Shown: in pieces, positions 9,504-19,800 of the stretch
How the letters are laid out: every line of letters begins with the position of its first letter
Position numbering within the stretch: the stretch's first letter is position 1
Assembly: GCA_019694685.1 (NCBI GenBank)
Contig: JAIBBM010000025.1
Coordinates: 1 to 60,853 of the forward strand
DNA from: Leptospirales bacterium
Lineage (GTDB): Bacteria; Spirochaetota; Leptospiria; Leptospirales; Leptonemataceae
Reading direction: 5' to 3'
DNA length: 60,853 nt
Translations under genes and position numbers: made by a program
Notes under the pieces: model-generated
What the model was told of the DNA's origin: nothing
The model's input: only the letters and a program-made list of their open reading frames with translations
Databases searched by the model: none

Positions 9504-9773
9504 TCAGGGGAGCTGGCGTTTGTGCATGAAGCGAAAATGGCGGAGAAACGGGCGAATGTCGTCTCCAAAAACGGACAGATCCGTATCCTGAGGGTTCGCT
9601 GTGAATTTCTTGAGCACGTCCGCGTTTACGTTGATTTCGTTTGTTTCTAGAAGCAGTCTGAATCGTTTACAAACTTCAGCGTCTACAGCGTCTGTAGACA
9701 AGTCTTCCATCTGTCCGATCAATTTGTCCAGGGCTGGCGAAATACTACGCTTTCTTTTGGTACCATTTGGCAT
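9504..9773 (-). CDS. Small hypothetical protein
   Basis: 89 aa from an ATG at 9773 (MPNGTKRKRSI). A longer in-frame start at 9848 exists, but its extra residues look non-coding. The sequence is helical and charged, with a basic N-terminus and no Cys cluster, membrane segment or recognised motif. It probably forms a two-gene transcript with the DinB-like gene downstream. Coding status rests on compositional sense and neat spacing only. Confidence 0.45.
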   Translation of the reverse strand: MPNGTKRKRSISPALDKLIGQMEDLSTDAVDAEVCKRFRLLLETNEINVNADVLKKFTANPQDTDLSVFGDDIRPFLRHFRFMHKRQLP

Positions 9774-9951
9774 TATGTGCAGGAAAAAAAAATCGCTCCC
9801 GGGGTCAATTACTACGAATTGCCCGATCCTCGCGGCGCTGCATCGCATGGACGATCTTTTCTGATAGTGGGCTAGCAGGTTTTTGCAGCTTCCTATGATT
9901 TTTCTTATGCCCGAAATGGAATCCTGAGCTCCCGGGCGTTATAAAGACAAT

Positions 9952-9979
9952 TTGACTGCCTGGACCTGGAGACTAAAAT
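9952..9979 (+). promoter_or_regulatory. Sigma-70-type promoter directly abutting the lipoprotein start codon
   Basis: TTGACT (9952-9957), 16-bp spacer, TAAAAT (9974-9979). The expected transcription start, about seven bases after the -10, falls on or beside the ATG at 9986. No Shine-Dalgarno is seen before that ATG, so the mRNA may be leaderless. Confidence 0.5.
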
Positions 9980-9985
9980 AGTTAG

Positions 9986-11509
9986 ATGCGCATACGTTAC
10001 GCATTAGCTGTGTTTGTAGCGGCAATACTCGCCGGATGCAGGTACGATTCGAGCTGCTACGATCTTGACATAATTTGCCACCCCTGGCTGGGTCTTGCCT
10101 TCTACAGACCACTGACCAATCCATGTCAGTACCAGGGAGGAACTTCGCGCTCGTTTTACACGTTCCTGGGAAGCGCGGGTTTTGGAGATCAGGCGCGCGC
10201 CGTGTGCGCAATTTCAGACACCAGTATCCTGGTTGGCGGAATTGCAAGCGGCAACATTCCACTGCTTCAGGGCGTTACTCCCTTGAATGCGTACACCGGT
10301 GCGGACGACTTTGTCATTGTTAGGTTAGATACAGCCGGCAATGTTTACTGGTACACGTTTGTCGGCAGCGCGGGTGGAACAGATCAGTTGACTGCGCTGA
10401 CTCAGACGCTGGACGGGGGCTTTTTTGCAGTCGGATCGGTCACTGCGAATATCGCATCGCTTCAAGGGAAAACACCTCTCAACGCTTATTCCGCCAGTAC
10501 AGACATACTCGCAATCAAGTTCGATCAATTTGGGAATGTAGTTTGGTATACATTTCTCGGTGGTCCCGGGATCGAAACGCCCACCAGCGCGGCCGTTACG
10601 ATAGATGGGGGCCTTGTGATCAATGGCAGCGGAGATACAAACATCGCCTCTCTGGGCGGACAAACGCCATTGAATGGTTACAACAGTTTGACGGATGTTC
10701 TCGTTATGAAGCTTTCCTCTACCGGGGCGTTGTCCTGGTACACGTTCTTTGGTAGCGCGGGCACGGACGCAGGCACTGCCGTGGCATCTGCGCCGGACGG
10801 CTCGCTTTTGATTGCGGGCAACGCTTCTGCAAATGTGGCCACTCTGCAGGGGAAAACACCTAACAACGCGTATGTGGGCGCAGATGATTACATGATTATT
10901 AAACTCTCCGCGAGCGGAGCTGTCAGCTGGTATACATTTCTGGGTGGTGCGGGTACGGACATTCCTACGGGTGTTGCTGTGATGCCAGATCTGGGCGCCG
11001 CAGTGACTGGTCGCGCGAACGCCGCTGTGGCGTCCATGCAGGGTGTGACTCCCGGGGCCGCATACGCGGGCAACTTTGATCATATGGTCGTACGCCTCAC
11101 GCCGGCCGGGAATGTATCCTGGTTCAATTTCATTGGAACAGCGGCCGCGAGTGACCAATCCGGATCAGTAGCAGTCTACAGTGACAGCAGCGTGCTCGTA
11201 AGTGGTTTCGTGGCCGCATCGGTTCCGAGTCTTCAAGGCCGTTCGCCTAATAACCCGTACACCGCCGGTGACGATTTCCTTCTGGCCCGCTATACAGACA
11301 CAGGATCTCTCACGTGGTACACTCATCTCGGCGGGGCAGGGAATGATCAGGCACTCTCCGGGCTCACTCCAACATCAGATGGAGGGTTCATCGTGTCGGG
11401 CTTTTCCGCGGCAACGATTGCTTCCCTGCAAGGCAAGACACCCGTCAACGCCTTCGCGGGTGTAAGCGACATGGTTGTGATCAAAGTGAAGCCAGACGGG
11501 AATTTGTAA
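9986..11509 (+). CDS. SBBP-type beta-propeller repeat lipoprotein
   Basis: 507 aa. A short signal peptide ends in a lipobox (LAGC, Cys18), so it should be lipid-anchored in the envelope. The rest consists of about seven repeats of roughly 55-58 residues. Each contains a W-Y-T-F-L/V-G segment, a G-G-A-G-T-D/N loop and an A-S-L-Q-G-K-T-P-x-N-A-Y turn, as in SBBP/beta-propeller proteins. The repeats are well conserved in protein but varied in DNA. Role likely surface binding or structural; no enzyme motif. A promoter lies immediately upstream. The 3' end is 22 bp from the end of the convergent histidine kinase gene. Confidence 0.8.
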   Translation: MRIRYALAVFVAAILAGCRYDSSCYDLDIICHPWLGLAFYRPLTNPCQYQGGTSRSFYTFLGSAGFGDQARAVCAISDTSILVGGIASGNIPLLQGVTPLNAYTGADDFVIVRLDTAGNVYWYTFVGSAGGTDQLTALTQTLDGGFFAVGSVTANIASLQGKTPLNAYSASTDILAIKFDQFGNVVWYTFLGGPGIETPTSAAVTIDGGLVINGSGDTNIASLGGQTPLNGYNSLTDVLVMKLSSTGALSWYTFFGSAGTDAGTAVASAPDGSLLIAGNASANVATLQGKTPNNAYVGADDYMIIKLSASGAVSWYTFLGGAGTDIPTGVAVMPDLGAAVTGRANAAVASMQGVTPGAAYAGNFDHMVVRLTPAGNVSWFNFIGTAAASDQSGSVAVYSDSSVLVSGFVAASVPSLQGRSPNNPYTAGDDFLLARYTDTGSLTWYTHLGGAGNDQALSGLTPTSDGGFIVSGFSAATIASLQGKTPVNAFAGVSDMVVIKVKPDGNL

Positions 11510-11531
11510 ATTTCCGGCATGTCTGTACGGG

Positions 11532-13799
11532 TCAAATGCCGTTGACCTCTGATCGCACGGCAGAGATCAATTCAGCAAGTCGATACGGTTTGTGCAGGAT
11601 ATGCGGATTTCCGGATTGGTTTAGTTTCTGCAACGCCTCCGAATCCATAAACCCGCTCGTCGCAATGATACGAGTGCCTGGCCGATTCGCATGAATCTTC
11701 TTGATCACTTCATGGCCCGAGAGCCCCGGCAGGCCCAGGTCGCAGATGACCACTGTAATGTCGTCCTTATGCTGCTGGAATACTTCGACTCCTTGTTCCC
11801 CGTTCACTGCGGTGAAGACCTTGTATCCTTGCGTTACGAGAGTTTCTTCCAGAGACGCGCGCAGCATCTGTTCATCTTCAATGATGAGAATTGTGTCTTT
11901 CCCGGATCTGTCCGTTTCTATTGTCAATCCGGTCGCGGTCGTTGTATTGCTTTCAATTGGCAGGTAAATGCGAAATGTCGAACCCTGTCCTGGCTCACTG
12001 TCGACTACAAACAGTCCACGATGCTCTTTCAGGATGGAATATGCGACTGACAATCCCAGACCGGTTCCACGTCCGGGTCCTTTCGTGGTGAAGAACGGTT
12101 CAAAGATCCTTCTCTTTGTTTCTGTATCCATGCCCACGCCTGTGTCTTTCACTTCTATCAAAAGAAAATCAGAGAAGTGAGCTTTCGGAAATTCAGCGGC
12201 AATGATAGAAGGGTCCGCAATCTTCGCCGAAATGGTCAGGTTGCCTCCGTCCGGCATTGCATCGCGCGCATTCGTGCAGAGGTTCATGAGCGCCTGCTGG
12301 ATTTGTGTCGCGTTCCCCATTACAGAAGGAAGGTTTTCGGAAAGTTGAACCGATATCTCTATATTGCGTGGGAAGGTTGCACTCAGTAGTTTCACGGTTT
12401 CGCGCACCGTATCATTCACAGATACTAGAGACAGACTTGTTTCGCTTTTGCGTGCGAATGTAAGAAGCTGATTTACCAGCGCGCCACCCCTCATGGCCGC
12501 ATTTTCAATCGTGCTCAGTCTCTCCGTCAGCTCTGGTTCTTTCACGCTCATCTTCAAAAGAGATGCATGTCCCAGAATGATCCCCAGGATATTGTTGAAG
12601 TCGTGCGCGACGCCACCTGCCAGAGTTCCAAGGCTTTCCAGCTTTCGCGCCTGAACGAGTTCGGCTTCTAGTTCTCTCTTACGGCTTTCCGCTTTTCTGG
12701 GTTCAGTGATATCCGAAATCAAGACAATCATTCCCTGCACTTCGCCGTCGTGTACGTGTGGAACATACTGGGCCCAGGTATAACCGATTTCGCCATTCGG
12801 CTTGATGAGTGTACGTTCAAATTGCTGTGGTTCACCCGCCAGCGCTCTTTCAACGTAGGGCTTGTTTTTCGCATACAATTCCGGGCCCAGGATCTGGTCC
12901 AGGGACGAGCCAATCATTTCGTCGGGTTTTCTGCCAAACCAGCCTTCGTATGCCCTATTTGCGAAGGCACACCTGAGATCCCGGGTCCAGTAGGCGATCA
13001 TAGCTGGAACATTGTCAGCAATGGTTCTCAGTAGCTCGAGTGCGCGTGTATGTTCTGCTTCAATTCGTTTTCTTTCAGTAATGTCCAGGAAAGAGGTAAC
13101 AAAACGATTTCCAGCAAACGGAGAAACAGAAATCAGGAAGTGTCTTTGATGGAGGGGGCTCACCATCTCTGTGTGTGAAACTGTCGTTGCCGATTTGTGA
13201 CTTTGCCAGAAGGCTCGGATGGATTCAGTGGACATTCCGTACAATGCTGTGGCAGTATTGCCAATTACATTTTTGCCGGTGAAGTCAGCAGTATTGTAGA
13301 AAGCAGCGTTCACATCTATGATGCGATAGTCTATCATATCTCCGTGGTCATCGAAGATGATTTCGTTCAGGGCAACTCCTTCCGACATTGTGTTGAAGGT
13401 CATGCGCAATCGATTTGCGGCTTCGCGCGAATCGTCTTCGCTGTGTTTGGTGATCTCGTTCTTGAATGCGATGAAATGAGTGATGCTTCCGCTGTCATCG
13501 CGAACCGGTGTGACAGACGCAGACTCCCAGTAAGTGGTTCCGTCTTTTCTTCGATTGTGGAATTCTCCGGTCCACGTGGACCCTGCGAGAAGTGTCTCCC
13601 AGAGTTTTTGATATACTCCTTTTGGCATATCCCCAGATTTCAAGAATCGTGGGTTCTTTCCGATGACTTCCTCGCTTGAATAGCCGCACAGGCGACTGAA
13701 GGCTGCATTTACATACTGAATATTTCCGTGGATATCCACGATCATGACCGCAGCAGGGCTCTGGTTGAGCGAAGTTTCGAAGAGTGTAGTCACGGTCAT
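11532..13799 (-). CDS. Soluble multi-PAS hybrid sensor histidine kinase
   Basis: 755 aa. Order of domains: PAS (about 1-120, with GYSSEEVIGKNPRF), a second PAS-like region (~130-250), a third PAS (~260-380, WFGRKPDEMIGSS), then HisKA with the phospho-acceptor His near 401 (GGVAHDFNNILG). The HATPase domain follows, with N box NLCTNARDAMP and G boxes DTGVGM and GTGLGLS. The C-terminal receiver has its phospho-Asp in VVICDLGLPGLSG. No membrane segments, so it senses a cytosolic cue. The GGVAHDFNN type of H box is typical of hybrid kinases that act through a separate phosphotransfer partner, which is not seen nearby. Divergent from the HD-GYP gene. Confidence 0.9.
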   Translation of the reverse strand: MTVTTLFETSLNQSPAAVMIVDIHGNIQYVNAAFSRLCGYSSEEVIGKNPRFLKSGDMPKGVYQKLWETLLAGSTWTGEFHNRRKDGTTYWESASVTPVRDDSGSITHFIAFKNEITKHSEDDSREAANRLRMTFNTMSEGVALNEIIFDDHGDMIDYRIIDVNAAFYNTADFTGKNVIGNTATALYGMSTESIRAFWQSHKSATTVSHTEMVSPLHQRHFLISVSPFAGNRFVTSFLDITERKRIEAEHTRALELLRTIADNVPAMIAYWTRDLRCAFANRAYEGWFGRKPDEMIGSSLDQILGPELYAKNKPYVERALAGEPQQFERTLIKPNGEIGYTWAQYVPHVHDGEVQGMIVLISDITEPRKAESRKRELEAELVQARKLESLGTLAGGVAHDFNNILGIILGHASLLKMSVKEPELTERLSTIENAAMRGGALVNQLLTFARKSETSLSLVSVNDTVRETVKLLSATFPRNIEISVQLSENLPSVMGNATQIQQALMNLCTNARDAMPDGGNLTISAKIADPSIIAAEFPKAHFSDFLLIEVKDTGVGMDTETKRRIFEPFFTTKGPGRGTGLGLSVAYSILKEHRGLFVVDSEPGQGSTFRIYLPIESNTTTATGLTIETDRSGKDTILIIEDEQMLRASLEETLVTQGYKVFTAVNGEQGVEVFQQHKDDITVVICDLGLPGLSGHEVIKKIHANRPGTRIIATSGFMDSEALQKLNQSGNPHILHKPYRLAELISAVRSEVNGI

Positions 13800-14022
13800 A
13801 GGTTGGCAGCTAGATTGTCACAATCGAGTTGCCTCGTGGACGAGCGATCCGCACGTTTCTTCTTCTTTCTGAATGTTCTCGTCGAAGTTGTCTACTTCAA
13901 ATCGCGCGCCGCATTCCACTCTATGAAGATCTTATGAGAACTGATCTCAAAGTATTGTTTTTTTCGCCCTGCAAAAATGATTCATCAACCCTGGACAGTA
14001 TTTCCATCGACAAGGAACCCTT

Positions 14023-14646
14023 GTGCGACATATTCGCCGGGTGCCGACGCCGGAAAAAGGGATTCTTCGCGCACTCGTGCGAATGAGTGAGATACGTGAT
14101 CCGTATACAGCGGGTCATGAGCGTCGCGTGGCACATCTTGCCACAGCTATTGGAACACGGATGCGGATTGGTGAGAAGTCTTTGCACGCAGTTCATCTGG
14201 CTGGCATCGTCCACGACATTGGGAAGATTGCGGTTCCTGTTGAAATCTTAAACAAACCGGGCAAGCTCAATTCGCATGAAATGGGGCTGATTCGCACGCA
14301 TCCAGAAGTTGGTTTTGATATTCTCAAAGATTCAGATCTTCCTGACCATGTGGCAGAAATTGTATTGCAGCATCACGAACGAGTGGATGGCACCGGATAT
14401 CCGCACGGGACCAGAAACGGAGACATCCGTCTGGAAAGCAGAATCCTTGCCGTCGCGGACGTTGTGGAGTCCATGATTTCGCATAGACCTTACAGACCGG
14501 GGCTTGGGGTAGAACATGCCCTCGGTGAGATTGAATCAGGAATCGGCACTCGATATGACGGCGAAGTGGTGCGCGTATGCATTTATCTATTTCGCGATGG
14601 CGGATTCACTCTGCCAGAACACGGATCCTCTTCATCGCAGCAATGA
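14023..14646 (+). CDS. HD-GYP domain c-di-GMP phosphodiesterase (stand-alone)
   Basis: 207 aa from GTG 14023. The domain is complete: AGHERR, VHDIGKIAVP (the HD pair), RTHPEVG, HHERVDGTGYPHG (the GYP motif) and a final ADVVESM segment. HD-GYP enzymes hydrolyse cyclic di-GMP to pGpG or GMP with a bi- or trinuclear metal site. The start is uncertain: the frame is open only back to 13981. A separate ATG-initiated frame (from 13934) runs into this region and stops at 14086, so a sensory N-terminus may have been lost by frameshift. The domain itself looks intact and probably active. Confidence 0.8.
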   Translation: MRHIRRVPTPEKGILRALVRMSEIRDPYTAGHERRVAHLATAIGTRMRIGEKSLHAVHLAGIVHDIGKIAVPVEILNKPGKLNSHEMGLIRTHPEVGFDILKDSDLPDHVAEIVLQHHERVDGTGYPHGTRNGDIRLESRILAVADVVESMISHRPYRPGLGVEHALGEIESGIGTRYDGEVVRVCIYLFRDGGFTLPEHGSSSSQQ

Positions 14647-14753
14647 CACTGCGATGATTCAGCCTGTAAAATGACAAAGATCATACTGAACAGTCTGAGC
14701 TCTTGATTCGTTTCCACTTGATTTTCGATTCGCAAGAACAAGAACATTCACTC

Positions 14754-16763
14754 ATGTTGAAGTGGGTGTCCTTTGTTCTTCTGTCCTGTTTTTCTATTGG
14801 GTTGTTCGAAACGCATGCTCTACATTCGCAGGCCCAGGAGAGCGCCCAGGATGCAGCAAATCGAATTGCCGCGACTATTCTCTCAGGCACAAACGAGGAA
14901 CAATCGCGCGCCGCCATTCGCGAAGCGTTCGCATGGGCCGGGATGTCCACGCGCAATAGCGGGACTGTAGTGCTCGGTGCGCGTTTGCCGGACATGCCCA
15001 TCTATCTGGATGAAAGCGAAATTGAAATCCTACTCGCGGATGCGAAGGGCAGAAAGGACGGACTGTTTCGCATGACTCTCGCAGAACTCGGGGAGAGCGT
15101 GAACGCACCAGAATCTGTTTTTCCAACGGATCCTCCTATTCCTCCTGGCACTGTGTTTCGTTTGAGCATTCTAATGGCAGTGCGAGCCGCACGTCAGGAT
15201 CCAAACAACGTTCATAGTTTTGTTCCGCTTTTTCTCGATGCCATGGCCCAGCGATCGTACCGGGGACGCGATATTACAAATTCGCGGATTCCGGGTAACC
15301 AGTTCGGATTGAGTCTGCTTGAGGTTCAATTGCTTCTTTCCGCTCTGATGCGCACTGCGAGACCCACGCAATCGTATCCCGTGGAACGCGATTTGCCGGG
15401 TCAGCGAGGTCAAAACGTTTGCTCGGATCTTCTCGATCGCACGGGAGACTTCAATACTCCGTTGCGAATCGCGATTCGATCTGCGGCTGACGTTCCATTT
15501 CAAAGTTTTTTCAAGTTTGTAGGGGATAACAGCGACCCGGCTGCAGGTGCATTTCTTCGCAATAGTTCTTCGGTGTTGAAGTACGCAAAGATGACGGGTC
15601 TAATGGACAAAGTAATGGGGGTGAAGTACGATTTTGCTTTGAATCCCATTCCGGCAGAGCAACACTACAATGTAGGATCTCAAACCAATGTCCGTGCGTC
15701 TTTCAAAGCTTCTGTTACACTTAATCAGAGATTAACCAACCGTGACAATGCGGCCCTGGATTGTGCCCGTCTTCTCGGGATTACTGTTCCTGATACTACG
15801 GAAGCGATGCGTCGCGCCGCCGGCGGTTTTCGGGTTTACTGGTTCGGAGTAGCGGGCTTTCCTACGTATGCGGAAATTATGGATGGAGAAAGTAGATTTA
15901 ACTATCACGCTCCGCTCGGAAGCGATCTAACGTTAAGCGGCAATACAGCGTTTGCCACAATGATCGTTCGGCCTGCAACTGAAAGCCAGCAGGCCCACAA
16001 CGCAGGGCTGCAAAAGCGAGAGAGCGTTTCTGTCGTGGCGCAATTGGATAAGAGCGATGCAAATCTCATTCAGAATCTCATCAATGCGGTTCGTTCCGGG
16101 GTTGGTCCGCAACTGGCCATCGACCCGGCCGTCAATCTCATGAAAAAACTGTTTGGTCAGAAGAGAGAGGCAACTCTTACCGTGACACACCATCAACCGT
16201 TTCGTTTAGCGGGAACGATTCGCGGGAAGTTCGCTTTTCCGCGCCAGGGTGCAGGCCCGGCGCATGAGTTGAAGGGCAGCGAAGAGCTCGAGGTCTTCTT
16301 CCGCGAAAACGGTACTGTGGCAGCGAGTTACAAGCTTGACTGGGGCTACGCAGACATGAGGTGCAAGAACCGCACGTCCAACTATATCTGGACGGTGAAG
16401 GATTCAGGAAAACAGAATCTGGCTATTTCGGACTTTCAGGTCCAGGTAGATGAAGGCGGAAATTACACAATCCGCTTTCCTCTCAATGAGTTCTTTCAAG
16501 ACATTGGACCCTGGCATCCGCTCGATCCTATGTGCAAACCCGGTCCACTGGATTATGCGAATTTGCGCGGATTTGGCTCCCCGGATCAGCTCATCACATT
16601 GAGAGGAACAATTCCAGAAGGATCGCGTACAATGAGCGGCAATCTTACACAGACAGATGCGGAGTTTCTCAATATTGGATTTTCCAACGGGAGTAGTTCT
16701 GTGCGAGCTCCCACTGGAGCGCGAACTCTGCAGTGGAATCTGAGGATCACGGACGCGCCCTGA
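14754..16763 (+). CDS. Large secreted protein of unknown function
   Basis: 669 aa from ATG 14754 (an earlier ATG at 14703 would add 17 hydrophilic residues before the signal peptide). The N-terminus MLKWVSFVLLSCFSIGLF is a clear signal sequence, followed by a likely cleavage near HSQAQ. The mature part is mixed alpha/beta, with a few scattered cysteines and late beta-rich segments ending in a QWNLRITDAP strand. I recognise no family. It lies 50 bp upstream of a large sensor-phosphatase gene on the same strand. Periplasmic or outer-membrane location is inferred from the signal only. Confidence 0.6.
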   Translation: MLKWVSFVLLSCFSIGLFETHALHSQAQESAQDAANRIAATILSGTNEEQSRAAIREAFAWAGMSTRNSGTVVLGARLPDMPIYLDESEIEILLADAKGRKDGLFRMTLAELGESVNAPESVFPTDPPIPPGTVFRLSILMAVRAARQDPNNVHSFVPLFLDAMAQRSYRGRDITNSRIPGNQFGLSLLEVQLLLSALMRTARPTQSYPVERDLPGQRGQNVCSDLLDRTGDFNTPLRIAIRSAADVPFQSFFKFVGDNSDPAAGAFLRNSSSVLKYAKMTGLMDKVMGVKYDFALNPIPAEQHYNVGSQTNVRASFKASVTLNQRLTNRDNAALDCARLLGITVPDTTEAMRRAAGGFRVYWFGVAGFPTYAEIMDGESRFNYHAPLGSDLTLSGNTAFATMIVRPATESQQAHNAGLQKRESVSVVAQLDKSDANLIQNLINAVRSGVGPQLAIDPAVNLMKKLFGQKREATLTVTHHQPFRLAGTIRGKFAFPRQGAGPAHELKGSEELEVFFRENGTVAASYKLDWGYADMRCKNRTSNYIWTVKDSGKQNLAISDFQVQVDEGGNYTIRFPLNEFFQDIGPWHPLDPMCKPGPLDYANLRGFGSPDQLITLRGTIPEGSRTMSGNLTQTDAEFLNIGFSNGSSSVRAPTGARTLQWNLRITDAP

Positions 16764-16812
16764 AAGGCAATCGGATTGTATTCTGGCTGCTCTCTGATGT
16801 TCTGGCTTTGAG

Positions 16813-19800
16813 ATGCTCCTCTTTTCCTATTATGCGACGAGTTATCTGTCTGCCACGATCTTTGTCCTCGCGCTCGTGATCTATCTCGCATTCCTTCCTG
16901 CGAAAACACGCCACACAAGGTTATTGCTTATATATTTTATCATCACGGCAACGTTGTCCGTGGGATTCCTGCTTCGCAGTTCTCTTTTTGTCGCCAGCGT
17001 CGCTCGTCCTGCGTCCTATCTCATCGCGCTTTATACGTGTTTTTCGAATGCAGCGCTTCTTGCATTTGTGTACAGTTTTCCGCGCAACAGTTATGACCGG
17101 GAAGCGCGCATCGCAGTGGGTGTGTTTGTCGCCATGGGCCTGGTCGGGTATCTCTACTACGTTTCGACTACGTGGAGCTTGCCCGTCCGCTACAATGACG
17201 TCACTCTCTTTCATGAATTTCAAACTCCGGGGTCTGCCAGACCCATGGGTTTCTGGCACACCGCATCCTTTCTGTGGATTCTATTTGTTGCTCTTCGCAA
17301 ATTGCGACGTGGGAGTCACGGTCCTTCCGGCCGTCTGCTCTGGGAAAGACAGGCTGCACGTGCTTTTACTGCGGCAATTGCAACTCAGTTCCTGTTTACA
17401 TTTTCTTATCTTCTGTATACCGCGCAAATCATCAGCTTTGAAAAGTTTCAATTCGTGCTCAGCGGTGCAAATGCGATCCAGCTTTTTCTGTACAGCGTAA
17501 TTTATCTCAACTATTCACCCCAGCCTTCCACTTTTATGGCAAAACTTGTGGGCATTTCTCTTGTGACAGTCCTATTGATTCTGGCCCTCGTATATCGCGT
17601 AACGTTTGAAAATCATCGAGGAGCTTTTGAGGCAGAACTTATGCGCAGAGTTGAACTTGTGCGCAGCGATTCGAGTCTTGCAGAGGGGTTCGGTTTCAAG
17701 AATATTCGCACGCACGAGGGAACTGAAGACTCATGCGGCACGTGGCCGCAGGTAAACAGAACTTTTTTTGCAAGTGACGTGAATGATATTTCCACATACA
17801 CCTGGCAGTTCTGCGTTCGCAGGGGCGGAAGTTCTCTGGTTCTCGATTTTCCATACGTTCTTTTCCGCCAGTCCATGCACGAGCACATGAAGACGCTAGT
17901 GAAGATCATGATCGGCGCGGCTTTGCTATTCCTTGTTGTTTTTCCCTTTTTCTTTTACTACGGAGTTGCATTTCCACTGCGTTTGATTTTGGCCGGCGTG
18001 CGGGATGTCAATGCGGGCCGCTATCAAACTCGCGTGGATGTTTTGACGGCAGATGAATTGGGAATTGTTGCTCGTTCTTTTAACCGGATGGTTCGATCTA
18101 TTCGCGAAGGCCGGGCCCGACTGGAAGCGCTTTCAGCAAATTTGGAAGCGGAAGTCGTAAGACAAACGGAGCAGCTGGTTCAAGCTTCCGAAGAATTGCG
18201 GAAAGCAGATCGGGCGAAGACAACATTTTTTCAGAATATCTCTCATGAGCTGCGCACACCGCTCACGCTGATCTATGGACCGGTCTCTGATGCAGAGAGG
18301 CGCAACGAACCCATCGAATCCGACACTCGCCGCATGATTTTCAAAAACACGCGTCGTCTGTTGCGTCTCGTAAATCAACTCCTCGATCTTCAGAGGATCG
18401 TAGCAGGTCGGATGGAATTGGATCTTCGTTCCATCGAACCCGGTCCTTTTATCAAATCGATTTGTGATGCGTTTTATCCTTACACGAATGCCAGAAATAT
18501 TGCACTCACGTTAGACGTCACTGCGCACGATCTTCGCATTGCGGCGGATCCAGACAAAATCGAACGTTGTGTCTACAATTATCTTTCGAATGCAGTTCGC
18601 TTCACGCCCGCTGGAGGAGCGGTTCACGTGCAGGTGGCAGCTCAGGGGGACGGGGTTGTGTTTCGCGTTTCTGATACTGGCCGAGGTATCGCTTCGCATC
18701 GCCTGCCGGGTCTGTTTTCAAGGTTCGGTCATGTAGAAATCAATTCACAGGGCGGACAGGCTGGAACAGGGCTTGGTCTCTCTCTTGTGCGCGAATTGAT
18801 CAGTCTCCACGGAGGCACCGTGGGGGTGGAAAGTGAACCCGGGAAGGGGTCTACCTTCTCCTTCTGGTTACCTGCTTCTTCTGAGGTTTTGCCGGCCGCG
18901 GGTGCGAGTGCGGTTGATATAGATGTGGAAATGATTCCAGGCGGTGACGAAGACGTATCGGGAACGTTATCTGCCATTGGTCCGCGAGTGATTGTTGTGG
19001 AAGATCATGCGGACATGCGTGCGTACGTCACTCGTCTTCTGTCGCGTTCGGGCTATGATGTTCTTGCCGCCTCCGATGGTGCTCGCGGTTGGCAGTTGCT
19101 TATAGAAAATAGTGCGGATCTTCTTCTGGTGGACCTTATGCTTCCGGAACTCTCTGGCGCAGAACTCATCGGACGGGTTCGCGGTGATGCGCGGCTCCGA
19201 ACTCTACCTGTTGTCCTGATGACAGCCAGAGCGGACGCGGAGACTCGAAAAGAAGCTCACTCGATTGGAGCGGATAATTTTCTTTCCAAACCATTCGATG
19301 AATCTGAGATTCTGGCCATTGTCAGAAACCTGCTCCACCTCAAGGCGAATGAAACTCGCCTGCAGCGAGATCTAGAGATGGCCCGGAGAATCCAGACGTC
19401 CCTTTTGCCTGCAGCGCTTCCCGCGCTGCCCGGTGCGCGGATCGCCGCGTTCTATCAACCAATGGATGCGGTGGGTGGTGACCTGTATGACTTCCATGTA
19501 TATGAGGACGGGCGGTTCGGCGTCTTCATTGCGGATATTTGTGGTCACGGCGTTTCTGCGGCCATGCTTGCATCCATGGTGAAGCTGGCATTTTCTCTTT
19601 TCGCTCCCGAGTGCGAAACTCCGGCAGCGCTTCTTCAAAACTTGAATGCGGCGCTTGTAAGCGGATCTGCGGGAAGTCCAGTCACGGCGCAATATCTCAT
19701 CGTTGCCCCTGACCGGAGGAGCGCTACTCTAGCGTCTGCCGGACATCCCCCGCCGATTCTTTCCAGGAATGGTGAAACGATTCAAATGCTCAGCAGCGGA

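Noticed and set aside
10325..11158. 277-codon minus-strand frame opposite the SBBP lipoprotein
   Set aside because: Antisense shadow of a repeat gene; Arg/His/Cys-rich and repeating in step with the real gene.
9986..11509. Internal repeats of the SBBP gene considered as a tandem DNA repeat or CRISPR-like array
   Set aside because: Periodicity is at protein level (~170 bp units) with diverged DNA; no constant repeats and spacers.
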